DNA from: Peronospora farinosa
Taxonomy: Eukaryota > Oomycota > Peronosporomycetes > Peronosporales > Peronosporaceae
Direction: 5' to 3'
Assembly: GCA_947646735.1 (NCBI GenBank)
Contig: CANTFK010000527.1
Span: forward strand, 1-32,235
Length of the DNA stretch: 32,235 nucleotides
Part shown: one piece after another, positions 1 through 10,900 of the stretch
Layout of the letters: each line of letters starts with the position of its first letter
How positions within the stretch are numbered: the first letter of the stretch is position 1
Translations under genes and position numbers: made by a program
The notes under the pieces: model-generated
The model's database searches: none
Seen by the model: only the letters and a program-made list of their open reading frames with translations
Told to the model about the DNA's origin: nothing

Positions 1-13
1 GCCCGTCTACACT

Positions 14-21
14 TGGTAGCA
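14..21 (+). other. Putative primer-binding site, copy A
   Basis: TGGTAGCA begins two bases after the LTR end (…TACA). It matches the first eight bases expected for priming by an initiator-Met-type tRNA 3' end (…TGCTACCA). The match does not extend further, so the tRNA assignment is tentative. The same motif sits at the same place in copies B and C. Confidence 0.5.
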
Positions 22-70
22 CTAGTAATCCTTTCCACGACCCGTCTCTCTGAGCGTGCGCGTGGTTGAG

Positions 71-1205
71 ATGGTCATTAATATGGACTGGAGCGAATTC
101 CCTCACCTCTACCAACACCATAGGGAGTTGGCAGAGCATATGGTGCAGGGTAATTCGTGAACAAGCCCTGGCCAACCTCTTGCATTGTCCTCCTGAGCAA
201 CATGTTGCTCAGTTGGAGCAATTTGAGGCGTTTGTGCTCGGGCAGAGTAGAAACGCGTCTGAGACAAACAGCCAAGCCACCGCTAAGTGCATTAATAAGA
301 CTCAAAATGAGCTTTTGCGTGAGCAAGCACGTAATGAGGCGCTCAACAGAACTGTTGAGACGCTCTCTGCCCGTTCTAATCAGCCAAGGCCCATTCGGAT
401 GGACCTTCCAAAGTTTGATGGGACTGCCCCACATACGATTGTTCACTGGCTTTTGGCAGTGGAGCAATGCGGTATGGCGCAGCTCATCGAGGACGACACC
501 AGGATGGTGTCGTAAGCCATGTCAAATTTCCGTGGCATAGCGTCAGAGTAGGCATACTCTGCGCTGATGGCAAATGCTAATGCGTTTCCATCGTGGGCGA
601 TCTTTAAGTCAAATATTCGTGCCATGTATCAGCCACCTAACAACGAAGTGTTGCTTATGGCGCGCTTCTTTGGAGAACGACAGGCGAAACGATCTCTGCA
701 AGAGTATTTGCAGGAGATGCGTTTGCTGTCGGCGTCCATTAATGGGGAACCGATACCAGAACGTATTTAGGTGCTTACGTTCAAAAATGGACTACGGCAC
801 GGCCCATCGCGTCAGGCCCTTTTTAAAAAGGTTCCAAATACGATTGAGGAGGCAATTAAAATTGCCATGGTTGAGGAGCAATCCCTTTCGGCGACAGCCT
901 ATTACAGGCCGTCGACCGAGAGGTCGGATGCCACTCTTATGGAGTTAGGCAATGCAGATGTTATATGCTACAAGTGCGGCAAGCGAGGCCATATGATGGC
1001 TCGCTGCTATGCCAAACTTGCTGCTGGTGCTAAGGATGACAGAAAGAAGTCTACCATGGTTCGAAGAGCCGTGCACGTCGCACGGGTTCAGATTCGACCC
1101 CGACAAGTCGGGAAATGCGGGAGCGCAGTAGGGGCGGGATGCCTTACTATCGCGGACTCTGAAGCTACCTCTAAGTTCACAGTGATCAAAAAATGTGTAG
1201 CATAG
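71..1205 (+). pseudogene. gag of copy A (capsid plus CCHC knuckle), broken
   Basis: A plausible gag start is ATG at 71 (MVINMDWSEF), whose frame closes near 160. The capsid continues in another frame (LPKFDGTAPHTIVHWLLAVE), is stopped by TAG at 549-551, continues from 567, and is stopped by TAG at 768-770. It resumes at 771 and ends with a zinc knuckle, C-X2-C-X4-H-X4-C (CYKCGKRGHMMARC), at 966-1007. This is the structural protein that packages element RNA. At least one frameshift and two nonsense codons make it inactive. The 768-770 stop is shared with copy B. The 549-551 stop is shared with copy C but not with B. Confidence 0.85.
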
Positions 1206-1240
1206 TCCCTGAGGTTCCGAAAGGTCGGACCTAAACCCTT

Positions 1241-1588
1241 TTGGTCGATAGCGCTCGAATACGAGGCTATGACCAAGTTTTGACCCTTCTCGTTGATTCG
1301 GGTGCATCACAGAATTTTGTGAAACTCGCGTCTCTGAAAAATATTCCGGCGAGTTATGAGTCGCTTTGCCAGGATGGCAAGCGAGAAGATGCGACCGTTA
1401 GTTTATCGAGCGGCGCGCTCGTTAAATCGGAGGGAGTTCAAGGTGAACTCGCCTTCAGCTTTTGTGACTTCTCTTGTAAAGAGAAGTTCACAGTGCTAGG
1501 TATGGAGAGTCCGTATGACCTCATCCTAGGCATGCCTTGGTTGGCTAAACACCAACCATGGAGACTGGCGTACACGCACAGTCGCTAG
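1241..1588 (+). pseudogene. Retropepsin-like aspartic protease domain, copy A
   Basis: The frame contains the catalytic triad in LLVDSGASQNFV and the downstream hydrophobic-Gly motif in DLILGMPWLAKHQP, as expected for a retroviral-type protease that dimerises to cleave the Gag-Pol polyprotein. There is no true ATG (the frame opens on TTG), which fits a polyprotein segment. It is separated from gag by stops at about 1203-1240, so it cannot now be expressed as a fusion. The domain is otherwise intact. Confidence 0.8.
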
Positions 1589-1646
1589 CTCTACTCAGGA
1601 CACCGGAAAGGATGTGCTCCTGTGAGAAGCTTATGCGATTGATGTT

Positions 1647-2300
1647 GTGTCCAACACAGTCGAGGGTGTGATGACGGTATGTCAATCGGCACCAGGTACT
1701 ACCCAGCTCGTTGAGCCTAGAGTAGTTGAGAGTGTCCTTACAGGAAGTCAGACGACACAAATTCCTACCCAGCTCGAGGAGACTGGTGTAGTCAATGGGG
1801 CGATGACAAGTAGTCATGCGTCCAATGATTTTGCACAGATCCGAGAGCCTGTGGCAGTTGATGGTGGGATGACAGTAAATCAAGCGCCACAAGAACCGGC
1901 ACAGAGCCATGATCCTGGTGCGGTTGGAAGTAGTGCGTTAGCTGAGATAGCAACGACATCTTCTTCCAGGTCAAAAGTCGTGGTGACTCGAAGAACGAGC
2001 ACCAGACGTATTAAGACGATCAAGGGTACGTTGAAACGAGTGACCCTTGGATCAGTGTCGGTCCAAGAGGACGGAACTACGAACGAGTTGTTCGAGGTCG
2101 TCGAAGACAAGATGCCGGAGGCATCCTCAGTTGAGCTGCTACAACTTGTCTTAGCATCTGCAGAGGAGATAGTAAATCTCTCGGAGATGACGTGGGATCT
2201 GTTTTTGTCCGAACTAAAGGAAGGAAAGATTCATGATAGCCGCACCAGTTCCAGAAGAGAACGTGGTGGACTGTTGCTAGTCGTTCACAATGGACGATAG
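1647..2300 (+). pseudogene. Protease-RT linker of copy A, low complexity
   Basis: An open stretch of about 217 codons lies between protease and RT. It is rich in Val, Thr, Ser, Gln and Glu and contains imperfect repeats (QSAPGTTQLVEP / VLTGSQTTQIPTQLEE / MTSSHASNDFAQIREP), roughly one every 20-25 residues. A basic patch (SRSKVVVTRRTSTRRIKTIK) follows. No known enzymatic motif is visible. Position and composition fit the spacer found upstream of RT in oomycete gypsy elements. It opens on a non-ATG codon within the polyprotein. Confidence 0.55.
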
Positions 2301-2379
2301 TTTCTTGAAAACCGAAAAGAAGAAACGGTTTGCTACTAAAGGCTGGGATGCCTTGAAGGATAGCCCGTTCTATGATGTT

Positions 2380-3010
2380 CTATGAAACACCGTGATGTGT
2401 TTCCAGAAGAAGTGTCGAGCCGCCTACCGGCCGATAGGAGCACCAGACACGAGATTGACCTGGAGCCTGACAACAAGTATTTTGTGACCGGGCAATGGAC
2501 GTTGCCGAAGAAAAAAGTCGATTACATCGATGAGTTATTCGACAAGTGAGCCAAGGCCGGACATGTACGTGAGAGCAAGTCGCCTCACTGCAGCCCGACC
2601 TTCTGCGTGCGTAAAGAAGCAATTGGATGGCGCGTGGTTCATGCTAATAATAAGCTGAACACGGCCACCATTCCGGCTCAAACGCCGATCCCGCGAAAAG
2701 ATGTCTGGTTGAACTCTATGGGAAAGTCAACTATCTTTCCGCGTTGGATCTGAAGGATGGCTACTATCAAGTTCTCATGAGAGATACTGATGTAGCCAAA
2801 ACGGCAGTAAGCACCCCAAGCGGTATGCTATGGGAGTGGCTTGTGATGCCACAAGGGTTGAAAAATGCTCCAGCAACATTCAACCGAGTGGTGGCTCACG
2901 TGATGCGTCAGCACCGTGCCTACGCGCCTCATGACTTTGACGATGTATTCGTACATAGTAGGACGGAGGGCGGTCTGAGCGCAATAGATCGCACAAGCGC
3001 CATGTAGACG
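2380..3010 (+). pseudogene. Reverse transcriptase domain, copy A, frameshifted
   Basis: The fingers region is readable across frames from about 2388. The palm is in frame at 2744-3007: LDLKDGYYQ supplies the first catalytic Asp (2747-2749), and PSGMLWEWLVMPQGLKNAPA is the conserved block before the active site. The active-site box reads HDFDDVFVHS, so the Tyr of YxDD is replaced by Asp (2933-2935), with both catalytic Asp residues kept. Stops and shifts at about 2547, 2655 and 3005 break the enzyme. It would have synthesised element cDNA in cytoplasmic particles. Confidence 0.85.
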
Positions 3011-3723
3011 CTGTGTTGCAGACTTTGGGTGACGCCCAATTATACGTTAACTTGCAAAAATGCGTAATAGTGGTCCCCGAGATACCTATTCTGGGCTGCA
3101 TCGTAGGTGCACATGGTGTATAAGCAGACCCAGAAAAGGTAAAGGCTGTATAGGAATGGCCAGTACCACGATACGTGAAGTATCTGCGCCAATTCCTTTG
3201 GATCGCGAATTACTTGCATAAGTACAGCAAGAATTATGCGGAGCGGATTAAGCCATTGTCTGATCTTTAAAAAAGGATACAGATTGGACTTATTAGCCAT
3301 CTCGCCATCATAGGCGAGAGGTGCGGTGAATTTATAGCGGTCCGCAGTGATGCGTGATCCGTATAAACCACAAAAGGTTCGGTGCCCAAGAGGTGCACCC
3401 GAAACTTTACAAGGGCATACTTAATTGAAAGTAGCTACTTGTCATGCAAAAGGTAATTCTGCTCTGCGGCATGTTAAAGACAAGAGACATGAGACGGTCA
3501 ACGCCGTTGTAATTCTTTTTCATGAGCGCGCTGCCGATTGCAAATTGCTTGCATCGCAGACGACGCTAAAGGGATTATCCGCGTCTGGCAACACCAAAAC
3601 CGGTGCCTCTACAAGAGATTTCTTCACTGATGTGAGCGCATCTTCTTGCTCTTTTGACGAAGTCCAATTTTTTTCTCTGAATATAATTTCAAAGTTGAAT
3701 ATAAGCCGGGTAATTCAGATTTC
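3011..3723 (+). pseudogene. RT connection / RNase H region, copy A, heavily broken
   Basis: Fragments of the connection and RNase H segments can be read only by moving between frames: the block before LHKYSKNYAERIKPLSDL near 3215-3270, and NFKVEYKPGNSDFLAEALSR near 3685-3740, the usual end of RNase H. A T7 run at 3667-3673 is one base longer than in copy B and shifts the frame here, whereas B stays open. No active RNase H can be made. Confidence 0.65.
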
Positions 3724-4760
3724 TTGGCTGAAGCGTTATCGCGCATACCAGACTTCGAGGCAAGACACCAAGAAAGTGTGTCTCGTGCGAAAGCACAAGT
3801 TGAGTCGTCAACATTGGCAGCCATGAAGGCCTACCATGTGAAGATCTCCATGGCCTCCGATATAAAGGAGTGCTACAGTCAGGACGATCATTGTCGCCTG
3901 CTGTTGGATCATTTTGGTGGACGAAAGGTTACCCTTCCGTCGCACCTGAAAGCGAAACTAAATCGCTTTAGTTACAGTGATGGCCTACTAGGCATCAGAC
4001 TGTCACCTTTTGGTCCCTTGAGAATCTATGTCCCTCATGACACAGATCTCAAGCTGATGATACTTCACGAGTGCCATGATGCGCCATCTAGTGGGCATCT
4101 GGGCCGTGAAAAGAAATTTTACGAGTGTCAGAAGAATTTTGGTGGCCCCACCTATATCAGTGAGTAGCCAGCTATATTCGCTCTTGTGATGAGTCAGCGC
4201 ATAAAGCCTGCACCTTCTAGCAGTGCGCCACTGAAACCACTGCCGATTCCAACGGATTGTTGGAAGTCGGTCAGTTTGGACTTCATCTTTGGCTTACCGC
4301 CTGACCATAAAGGCAGGACGGGGCTCGTCGTCATTGTAGAAAGCCTGAGCAAGATGGTGCATTTAGCACCATGTAGCACCAAGATCCCAGGAGAAGAAGC
4401 TGCCGTCCTGTTTCTGGATCATGGTACTGATTACACGGGATGTCCGAGTCCATAGTATTGGACCGGGATCCGCGTTTTACGTCAGATTTTTGGCTTCTTG
4501 TGTTTGAGCTGCTGGGAAGCAAACTCCACATGTCAACCGCTAATCATCCCCAGATCGATAGTCAAACAGAACGTGCCAATCGGGTCGTGGCGGATGTATT
4601 GCGTACTGTAGCGACTCCCAAAGAATGGAGCAAGCAATTGCCATTCGTGGAGCTTGCTATTATTAACAGCATTCACGACAGTACGAGTGAAACACCGTTT
4701 TACATTAACGGACTGCGTCATCCTCGAACGCCAGTCTCGTTTGTACGCAGCCCGAGTCTT
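3724..4760 (+). pseudogene. Integrase of copy A, frameshifted and C-terminally truncated
   Basis: The integrase starts after the RNase H tail. The zinc-binding N-terminus is partly visible (HECHDAPSSGHLGREK near 4060-4110), but the frame stops at 4165-4167. The catalytic core has Asp in SLDFIFG (4279-4281), Asp in LDRDPRF (4461-4463) and Glu in QTERANR (4569-4571). The last two are separated by exactly 35 residues, the classic DD35E spacing. A frame change is needed between the first and second Asp. The element ends at 4760 with no C-terminal domain. Confidence 0.85.
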
Positions 4761-5128
4761 AGTACGGAACAACGAGTACATCTTTATCTTCATGTATATT
4801 AACTTACAATTTTATGCCTCGATTGACCCAATATTATAAGGAAAAGCGATTGGTGGGCCAATTTACTATCAGCGTAGAATTTGCGCACATATCCGGCGAA
4901 ACGACGAGGGAACACCCTAGTAGTAATTATAGTATACCATCGTCTGTATCGGAATATGGAATTATCCAATCATCAGTGTCGGTTACACTTAGTTTACTAA
5001 GTATAAGTACCAGTAATACCTTATATTATCATTCATATATAATACCTCTTTTTATAGGATCGGTATTAGGAATACATTATATGCAATATAGAAACTTCAA
5101 CTGTGAAGTACTTTCCGTATGATGTTCC
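4761..5128. other. Spacer with a dispersed repeat
   Basis: No gene was recognised. The part at about 4797-4925 resembles 31225-31390: both contain ACAATTTTATG, then CCAATWTACTATCAGCGTA, then a CGRMRCGACGAG block with ACACCCTA. This suggests a shared dispersed repeat. The rest is AT-rich and open frames look incidental. The segment begins exactly where copy A breaks off. Confidence 0.45.
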
Positions 5129-5350
5129 AACCGTCGTGTAACCCCGTTACGTTTTTAATGTACACAAAAAAATCAAAATTCGGCCTTTCTTGCAAAAAAC
5201 AATCTAATCGGTCCGCGCGTACCATATTTGGCGACGGATGGACACTCTAGTTGTTTTTTAAAAGGCTTGTACACCGAGTTTTTTTCGAAAATTACAAATC
5301 GGAGAACAATTCATTATGTACACGATATGTAACGGGGTTACGCGACGGTT
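5129..5350. mobile_element. MITE-like element with 22-bp terminal inverted repeats
   Basis: 5129-5150 (AACCGTCGTGTAACCCC…) is the reverse complement of 5329-5350 except for one base. The total length is 222 bp with no coding capacity, which is the form of a non-autonomous DNA transposon. The inner flanks are also partly complementary (GTACAC / GTGTAC). No convincing target-site duplication was found, so the family is not assigned. Confidence 0.6.
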
Positions 5351-5573
5351 AAATAACCATATTAAGGGTCACATCACGGTTGTAAACCATATGTATGAGC
5401 GTTAACGCCACTGTTTTATCACTAACTTTAGGAACGGAAGGTCACTGGCTCAATACCCATGGCCGACAAATTCCAAGTACAATGAAGGTGGCCTTGGCCT
5501 GTACATCGTACATCGTACATCGTACACTTGTTGCGTCACCCTTAAAACACGTAAAATTCTATTTAAAAGGGCA
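5351..5573. other. Spacer with a short tandem repeat
   Basis: No gene was recognised. A 7-bp unit (GTACATC) is repeated about three and a half times at roughly 5501-5526. The segment ends at the LTR of copy B. Confidence 0.4.
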
Positions 5574-6070
5574 TGTAGACGGGCGCTTCGAAAAGAAGCT
5601 GCCACGTACTACGCGGGCACACCTTCAAGCAGCGTGAGGAAGCGGTTAGACCGTCTTACCTCCGCGTGCGGTGGTGGTTGCGTTGGTCGGTCGCTTAAAG
5701 CGCCGAGCCAAACTGTTGCCGGCCGCTTAGAGCGGTCCGCGCAACGAACAACTAAGAAGTGCCTCACTTACGTCACGCAGAATCTTATCAAGCTTCTCGT
5801 GCACAGTGGGCGATAATTATTAAATTCAAGACTGACTTATATTTAATAGGTTTTAACTAAATATAAATCTAATTACTGATTGGTCAAACATAAAAGATCG
5901 GATACGCGTCTTTTTAGAAGCGTATCCTTGCGTGCGAGCTTCAAATATATGTAAACTCGCTGATGACGTCTGTCTGAAGCGTCACCATGACGCCTAGTCC
6001 CAACTGGCGTCTTCCTCGTTGAATATGAATCCATCCATGGATATCACATTCCCGAGGTGGGTCCCATTCA
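5574..6070 (-). repeat. 3' LTR of copy B
   Basis: In element orientation it begins TGAATGGGACCC and ends CCCGTCTACA, giving TG…CA termini. It matches 10901-11397 except at 5780 (G versus A at 11107) and 5816 (A versus G at 11143). It contains a CCAAT motif (ATTGG on the plus strand near 5880) and a hairpin, GGATACGC 5900-5907 with GCGTATCC 5920-5927. Confidence 0.92.
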
Positions 6071-6172
6071 TGTTTTAAACCCAAGTGGAAATCTTAAGGT
6101 AGCAGTGTCACTAGGGCAATATTGGCCCTGTTTGGCATTTGCACCGAGCGAAGTGAGGGGCCCTCCCCCACA
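6071..6172 (-). other. Short segment between truncated integrase and 3' LTR of copy B
   Basis: In element orientation it starts with a purine-rich tract (GTGGGGGAGGG at about 6161-6171), followed by about 90 bp without recognisable coding. The tract resembles a polypurine tract but is about 90 bp from the LTR rather than adjacent to it, which suggests an internal rearrangement or deletion. It is absent from copy A. Confidence 0.4.
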
Positions 6173-7278
6173 AAGACTCGGGCTGCGCACAAACGAGACT
6201 GGCGTTCGAGGATGACGCAGTCCGTTAATGTAAAACGGTGTTTCACTCGTACTGTCGTGAATGCTGTTAATAATAGCAAACTCCACGAATGGCAATTGCT
6301 TGCTCCATTCTTTGGGAGTCGCTACAGTACGCAATACATCCGCCACGACCCGATTGGCACGTTCTGTTTGACTATCGATCTGGGGATGATTAGCGGTTGA
6401 CATGTGGAGTTTGCTTCCCAGCAGCTCAAACACAAGAAGCCAAAAATCTGACGTAAAACGCGGATCCCGGTCCAATACTATGGACTCGGACATCCCGTGT
6501 AATCAGTACCATGATCCAGAAACAGGACGGCAGCTTCTTCTCCTGGGATCTTGGTGCTACATGGTGCTAAATGCACCATCTTGCTCAGGCTTTCTACAAT
6601 GACGACGAGCCCCGTCCTGCCTTTATGGTCAGGCGGTAAGCCAAAGATGAAGTCCAAACTGACCGACTTCCAACAATCCGTTGGAATCGGCAGTGGTTTC
6701 AGTGGCGCACTGCTAGAAGGTGCAGGCTTTATGCGCTGACTCATCACAAGAGCGAATATAGCTGGCTACTCACTGATATAGGTGGGGCCACCAAAATTCT
6801 TCTGACACTCGTAAAATTTCTTTTCACGGCCCAGATGCCCACTAGATGGCGCATCATGGCACTCGTGAAGTATCATCAGCTTGAGATCTGTGTCATGAGG
6901 GACATAGATTCTCAAGGGACCAAAAGGTGACAGTCTGATGCCTAGTAGGCCATCACTGTAACTAAAGCGATTTAGTTTCGCTTTCAGGTGCGACGGAAGG
7001 GTAACCTTTCGTCCACCAAAATGATCCAACAGCAGGCGACAATGATCGTCCTGACTGTAGCACTCCTTTATATCGGAGGCCATGGAGATCTTCACATGGT
7101 AGGCCTTCATGGCTGCCAATGTTGACGACTCAACTTGTGCTTTCGCACGAGACACACTTTCTTGGTGTCTTGCCTCGAAGTCTGGTATGCGCGATAACGC
7201 TTCAGCCAAGAAATCTGAATTACCCGGCTTATATTCAACTTTGAAATTATATTCAGAGAAAAAATTGGACTTCGTCAA
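6173..7278 (-). pseudogene. RNase H tail and integrase of copy B
   Basis: The 7278-6766 frame stays open where A is shifted. It covers the RNase H tail (YKPGNSDFLAEALSRIPDF) and the start of integrase (HECHDAPSSGHLGREK), then stops at the same place as A. The core continues at 6747-6478 (SLDFIFG) and 6493-6068 (LDRDPRF … QTERANR, DD35E spacing). The last frame runs past the A/B homology limit and ends in unrelated residues. The C-terminal integrase domain is missing. The stop and frame change shared with A mean both derive from an already defective sequence or were homogenised. Confidence 0.82.
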
Positions 7279-8554
7279 AAGAGCAAGAAGATGCGCTCAC
7301 ATCAGTGAAGAAATCTCTTGTAGAGGCACCGGTTTTGGTGTTGCCAGACGCGGATAATCCCTTTAGCGTCGTCTGCGATGCAAGCAATTTGCAATCGGAA
7401 GCGCGCTCATGAAAAAGAATTACAACGGCGTTGACCGTCTATCATCAGTCTCGTCTTTAACATGCCGCAGAGCAGAATTACCTTTTGCATGACAAGTAGC
7501 TACTTTCAATTAAGTATGCCCTTGTAAAGTTTCGGGTGCACCTCTTGGGCACCGAACCTTTTGTGGTTTATACGGATCACGCATCACTGCGGACCGCTAT
7601 AAATTCACCGCACCTCTCGCCTATGATGGCGAGATGGCTAATAAGTCCAATCTGTATCCTTTTTTAAAGATCAGACAATGGCTTAATCCGCTCCGCATAA
7701 TTCTTGCTGTACTTATGCAAGTAATTCGCGATCCAAAGGAATTGGCGCAGATACTTCACGTATCGTGGTACTGGCCATTCCTATACAGCCTTTACCTTTT
7801 CTGGGTCTGCTTATACACCATGTGCACCTACGATGCAGCCCAGAATAGGTATCTCGGGGACCACTATTACGCATTTTTGCAAGTTAACGTATAATTGGGC
7901 GTCACCCAAAGTCTGCAACACAGCGTCTACATGGCGCTTGTGCGATCTATTGCGCTCAGACCGCCCTCCGTCCTACTATGTACGAATACATCGTCAAAGT
8001 CATGAGGCGCGTAGGCACGGTGCTGACGCATCACGTGAGCCACCACTCGGTTGAATGTTGCTGGAGCATTTTTCAACCCTTGTGGCATCACAAGCCACTC
8101 CCATAGCATACCGCTTGGGGTGCTTACTGCCGTTTTGGCTACATCAGTATCTCTCATGAGAACTTGATAGTAGCCATCCTTCAGATCCAACGCGGAAAGA
8201 TAGTTGACTTTCCCATAGAGTTCAACCAGACATCTTTTCGCGGGATCGGCGTTTGAGCCGGAATGGTGGCCGTGTTCAGCTTATTATTAGCATGAACCAC
8301 GCGCCATCCAATTGCTTCTTTACGCACGCAGAAGGTCGGGCTGCAGTGAGGCGACTTGCTCTCACGTACATGTCCGGCCTTGGCTCACTTGTCGAATAAC
8401 TCATCGATGTAATCGACTTTTTTCTTCGGCAACGTCCATTGCCCGGTCACAAAATACTTGTTGTCAGGCTCCAGGTCAATCTCGTGTCTGGTGCTCCTAT
8501 CGGCCGGTAGGCGGCTCGACACTTCTTCTGGAAACACATCACGGTGTTTCATAG
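7279..8554 (-). pseudogene. Reverse transcriptase and connection region of copy B
   Basis: This is the mirror of the RT of copy A. The palm fragment at 8190-7927 carries LDLKDGYYQ and the HDFDDVFVHS active-site box with the same Tyr-to-Asp change seen in A. The fingers region (8554-8191) and connection (7926-7279) need several frame changes. A small replacement is visible near 7436-7450, where B differs from A. The region is inactive. Confidence 0.8.
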
Positions 8555-8633
8555 AACATCATAGAACGGGCTATCCTTCAAGGCATCCCAGCCTTTAGTA
8601 GCAAACCGTTTCTTCTTTTCGGTTTTCAAGAAA

Positions 8634-9287
8634 CTATCGTCCATTGTGAACGACTAGCAACAGTCCACCACGTTCTCTTCTGGAACTGGTGCGGCTATCA
8701 TGAATCTTTCCTTCCTTTAGTTCGGACAAAAACAGATCCCACGTCATCTCCGAGAGATTTACTATCTCCTCTGCAGATGCTAAGACAAGTTGTAGCAGCT
8801 CAACTGAGGATGCCTCCGGCATCTTGTCTTCGACGACCTCGAACAACTCGTTCGTAGTTCCGTCCTCTTGGACCGACACTGATCCAAGGGTCACTCGTTT
8901 CAACGTACCCTTGATCGTCTTAATACGTCTGGTGCTCGTTCTTCGAGTAACCACGACTTTTGACCTGGAAGAAGATGTCGTTGCTATCTCAGCTAACGCA
9001 CTACTTCCAACCGCACCAGGATCATGGCTCTGTGCCGGTTCTTGTGGCGCTTGATTTACTGTCATCCCACCATCAACTGCCACAGGCTCTCGGATCTGTG
9101 CAAAATCATTGGACGCATGACTACTTGTCATCGCCCCATTGACTACACCAGTCTCCTCGAGCTGGGTAGGAATTTGTGTCGTCTGACTTCCTGTAAGGAC
9201 ACTCTCAACTACTCTAGGCTCAACGAGCTGGGTAGTACCTGGTGCCGATTGACATACCGTCATCACACCCTCGACTGTGTTGGACAC
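8634..9287 (-). pseudogene. Protease-RT linker of copy B
   Basis: The 217-codon open segment is the same as the linker of copy A, with imperfect Thr/Gln/Glu-rich repeats and a basic stretch. No catalytic motif is visible. It has stayed open in both copies while neighbouring domains are broken, which fits very recent duplication rather than constraint. Confidence 0.55.
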
Positions 9288-9345
9288 AACATCAATCTCA
9301 TAAGCTTCTCACAGGAGCACATCCTTTCCGGTGTCCTGAGTAGAG

Positions 9346-9693
9346 CTAGCGACTGTGCGTGTACGCCAGTCTCCATGGTTGGTGTTTAGCCAACCAAGGC
9401 ATGCCTAGGATGAGGTCATACGGACTCTCCATACCTAGCACTGTGAACTTCTCTTTACAAGAGAAGTCACAAAAGCTGAAGGCGAGTTCACCTTGAACTC
9501 CCTCCGATTTAACGAGCGCGCCGCTCGATAAACTAACGGTCGCATCTTCTCGCTTGCCATCCTGGCAAAGCGACTCATAACTCGCCGGAATATTTTTCAG
9601 AGACGCGAGTTTCACAAAATTCTGTGATGCACCCGAATCAACGAGAAGGGTCAAAACTTGGTCATAGCCTCGTATTCGAGCGCTATCGACCAA
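9346..9693 (-). pseudogene. Aspartic protease domain of copy B
   Basis: It has the same retropepsin domain as copy A, with LLVDSGASQNFV and ILGMPWL. It lacks an ATG and is separated from gag by stops at about 9694-9731. The domain looks intact but has no route to expression as part of Gag-Pol. Confidence 0.8.
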
Positions 9694-9728
9694 AAGGGTT
9701 TAGGTCCGACCTTTCGGAACCTCAGGGA

Positions 9729-10840
9729 CTATGCTACACATTTTTTGATCACTGTGAACTTAGAGGTAGCTTCAGAGTCCGCGATAGTAAGGCATCCCGC
9801 CCCTACTGCGCTCCCGCATTTCCCGACTTGTCGGGGTCGAATCTGAACCCGTGCGACGTGCACGGCTCTTCGAACCATGGTAGACTTCTTTCTGTCATCC
9901 TTAGCACCAGCAGCAAGTTTGGCATAGCAGCGAGCCATCATATGGCCTCGCTTGCCGCACTTGTAGCATATAACATCTGCATTGCCTAACTCCATAAGAG
10001 TGGCATCCGACCTCTCGGTCGACGGCCTGTAATAGGCTGTCGCCGAAAGGGATTGCTCCTCAACCATGGCAATTTTAATTGCCTCCTCAATCGTATTTGG
10101 AACCTTTTTAAAAAGGGCCTGACGCGATGGGCCGTGCCGTAGTCCATTTTTGAACGTAAGCACCTAAATACGTTCTGGTATCGGTTCCCCATTAATGGAC
10201 GCCGACAGCAAACGCATCTCCTGCAAATACTCTTGCAGAGATCGTTTCGCCTGTCGTTCTCCAAAGAAGCGCGCCAGAAGCAACACTTCGTTGTTAGGTG
10301 GCTGATACATGGCACGAATATTTGACTTAAAGATCGCCCACGATGGAAACGCATTAGCATTTGCCATCAGCGCAGAGTATGCCCACTCTGACGCTTTGCC
10401 ACGCAAATTTGACATACCATTCTGGTGTCGTACTCGATGAGCTGCGCCATACCACATTGCTCCACTGCCAATATCCAGTGAACAATCGTATGTGGGGCAG
10501 AACATCAAACTTTGGAAGGTCCATCCGAATGGGCCTTGGCTGATTAGACCGGACAAAGATCGTCTTAACAGTTCTGTTGAGCACCTCATTCCGAGCTTGC
10601 TCACGCAAAGCTCATCTTGAGTCTTATTAATGCACTCAGCCGCGGTTTGGCTGATTGCCTCATACGCGTTTCTACGATGTCCGAGCACAAACGACTCAAA
10701 TTGATCCAACTGAGGAACATGTTGCTCAGGAGGACAATGCAAAAGATTGACCACGAAGTCCCCTGCACTAAATGCTCTGCGAACTCCCTATGACGTTGGG
10801 AGAGGTAAGGAAAGTCACCCCAATCCACGTTGAGGGACAT
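9729..10840 (-). pseudogene. gag of copy B, mosaic and broken
   Basis: The likely start is ATG at 10840 (MSLNVDWGDF, as in copy C). A frameshift soon follows, and the capsid continues at 10754-10164. A nonsense codon at 10166-10164 (TAG) matches that of copy A at 768-770. The CCHC zinc knuckle lies at 9968-9927. The N-terminal part matches copy C (HVPQLDQFESFVLGHRRNAY), while the part after about 10380 matches copy A. Unlike A and C, B has Trp (TGG, 10385-10383) where they have a TAG stop. Confidence 0.82.
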
Positions 10841-10890
10841 CCGTATCCACACGCACGCTCAGAGAGACGGGTCGTGGGAAGGACTACTAG

Positions 10891-10898
10891 TGCTACCA
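10891..10898 (-). other. Putative primer-binding site, copy B
   Basis: TGGTAGCA on the minus strand, two bases inside the 5' LTR end, as in copies A and C. The eight-base match is to an initiator-Met-type tRNA 3' end. Confidence 0.5.
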
Positions 10899-10900
10899 AG

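Larger units (their letters stand above)
1..4760 (+). mobile_element. Ty3/gypsy LTR retrotransposon copy A, 3'-truncated
   Basis: This is an internal gag-pol region in the order gag, CCHC knuckle, aspartic protease, RT, RNase H, integrase, which is the Ty3/gypsy order. Bases 1-11 match the last bases of the LTRs of copies B and C, so the 5' LTR sits just outside the window. Homology to copy B stops at 4760, inside the integrase, so the 3' end and 3' LTR are missing. Several frameshifts and stops interrupt the polyprotein, making it non-autonomous. From about 552 to 4760 it is nearly identical to copy B in inverse orientation. Confidence 0.9.
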
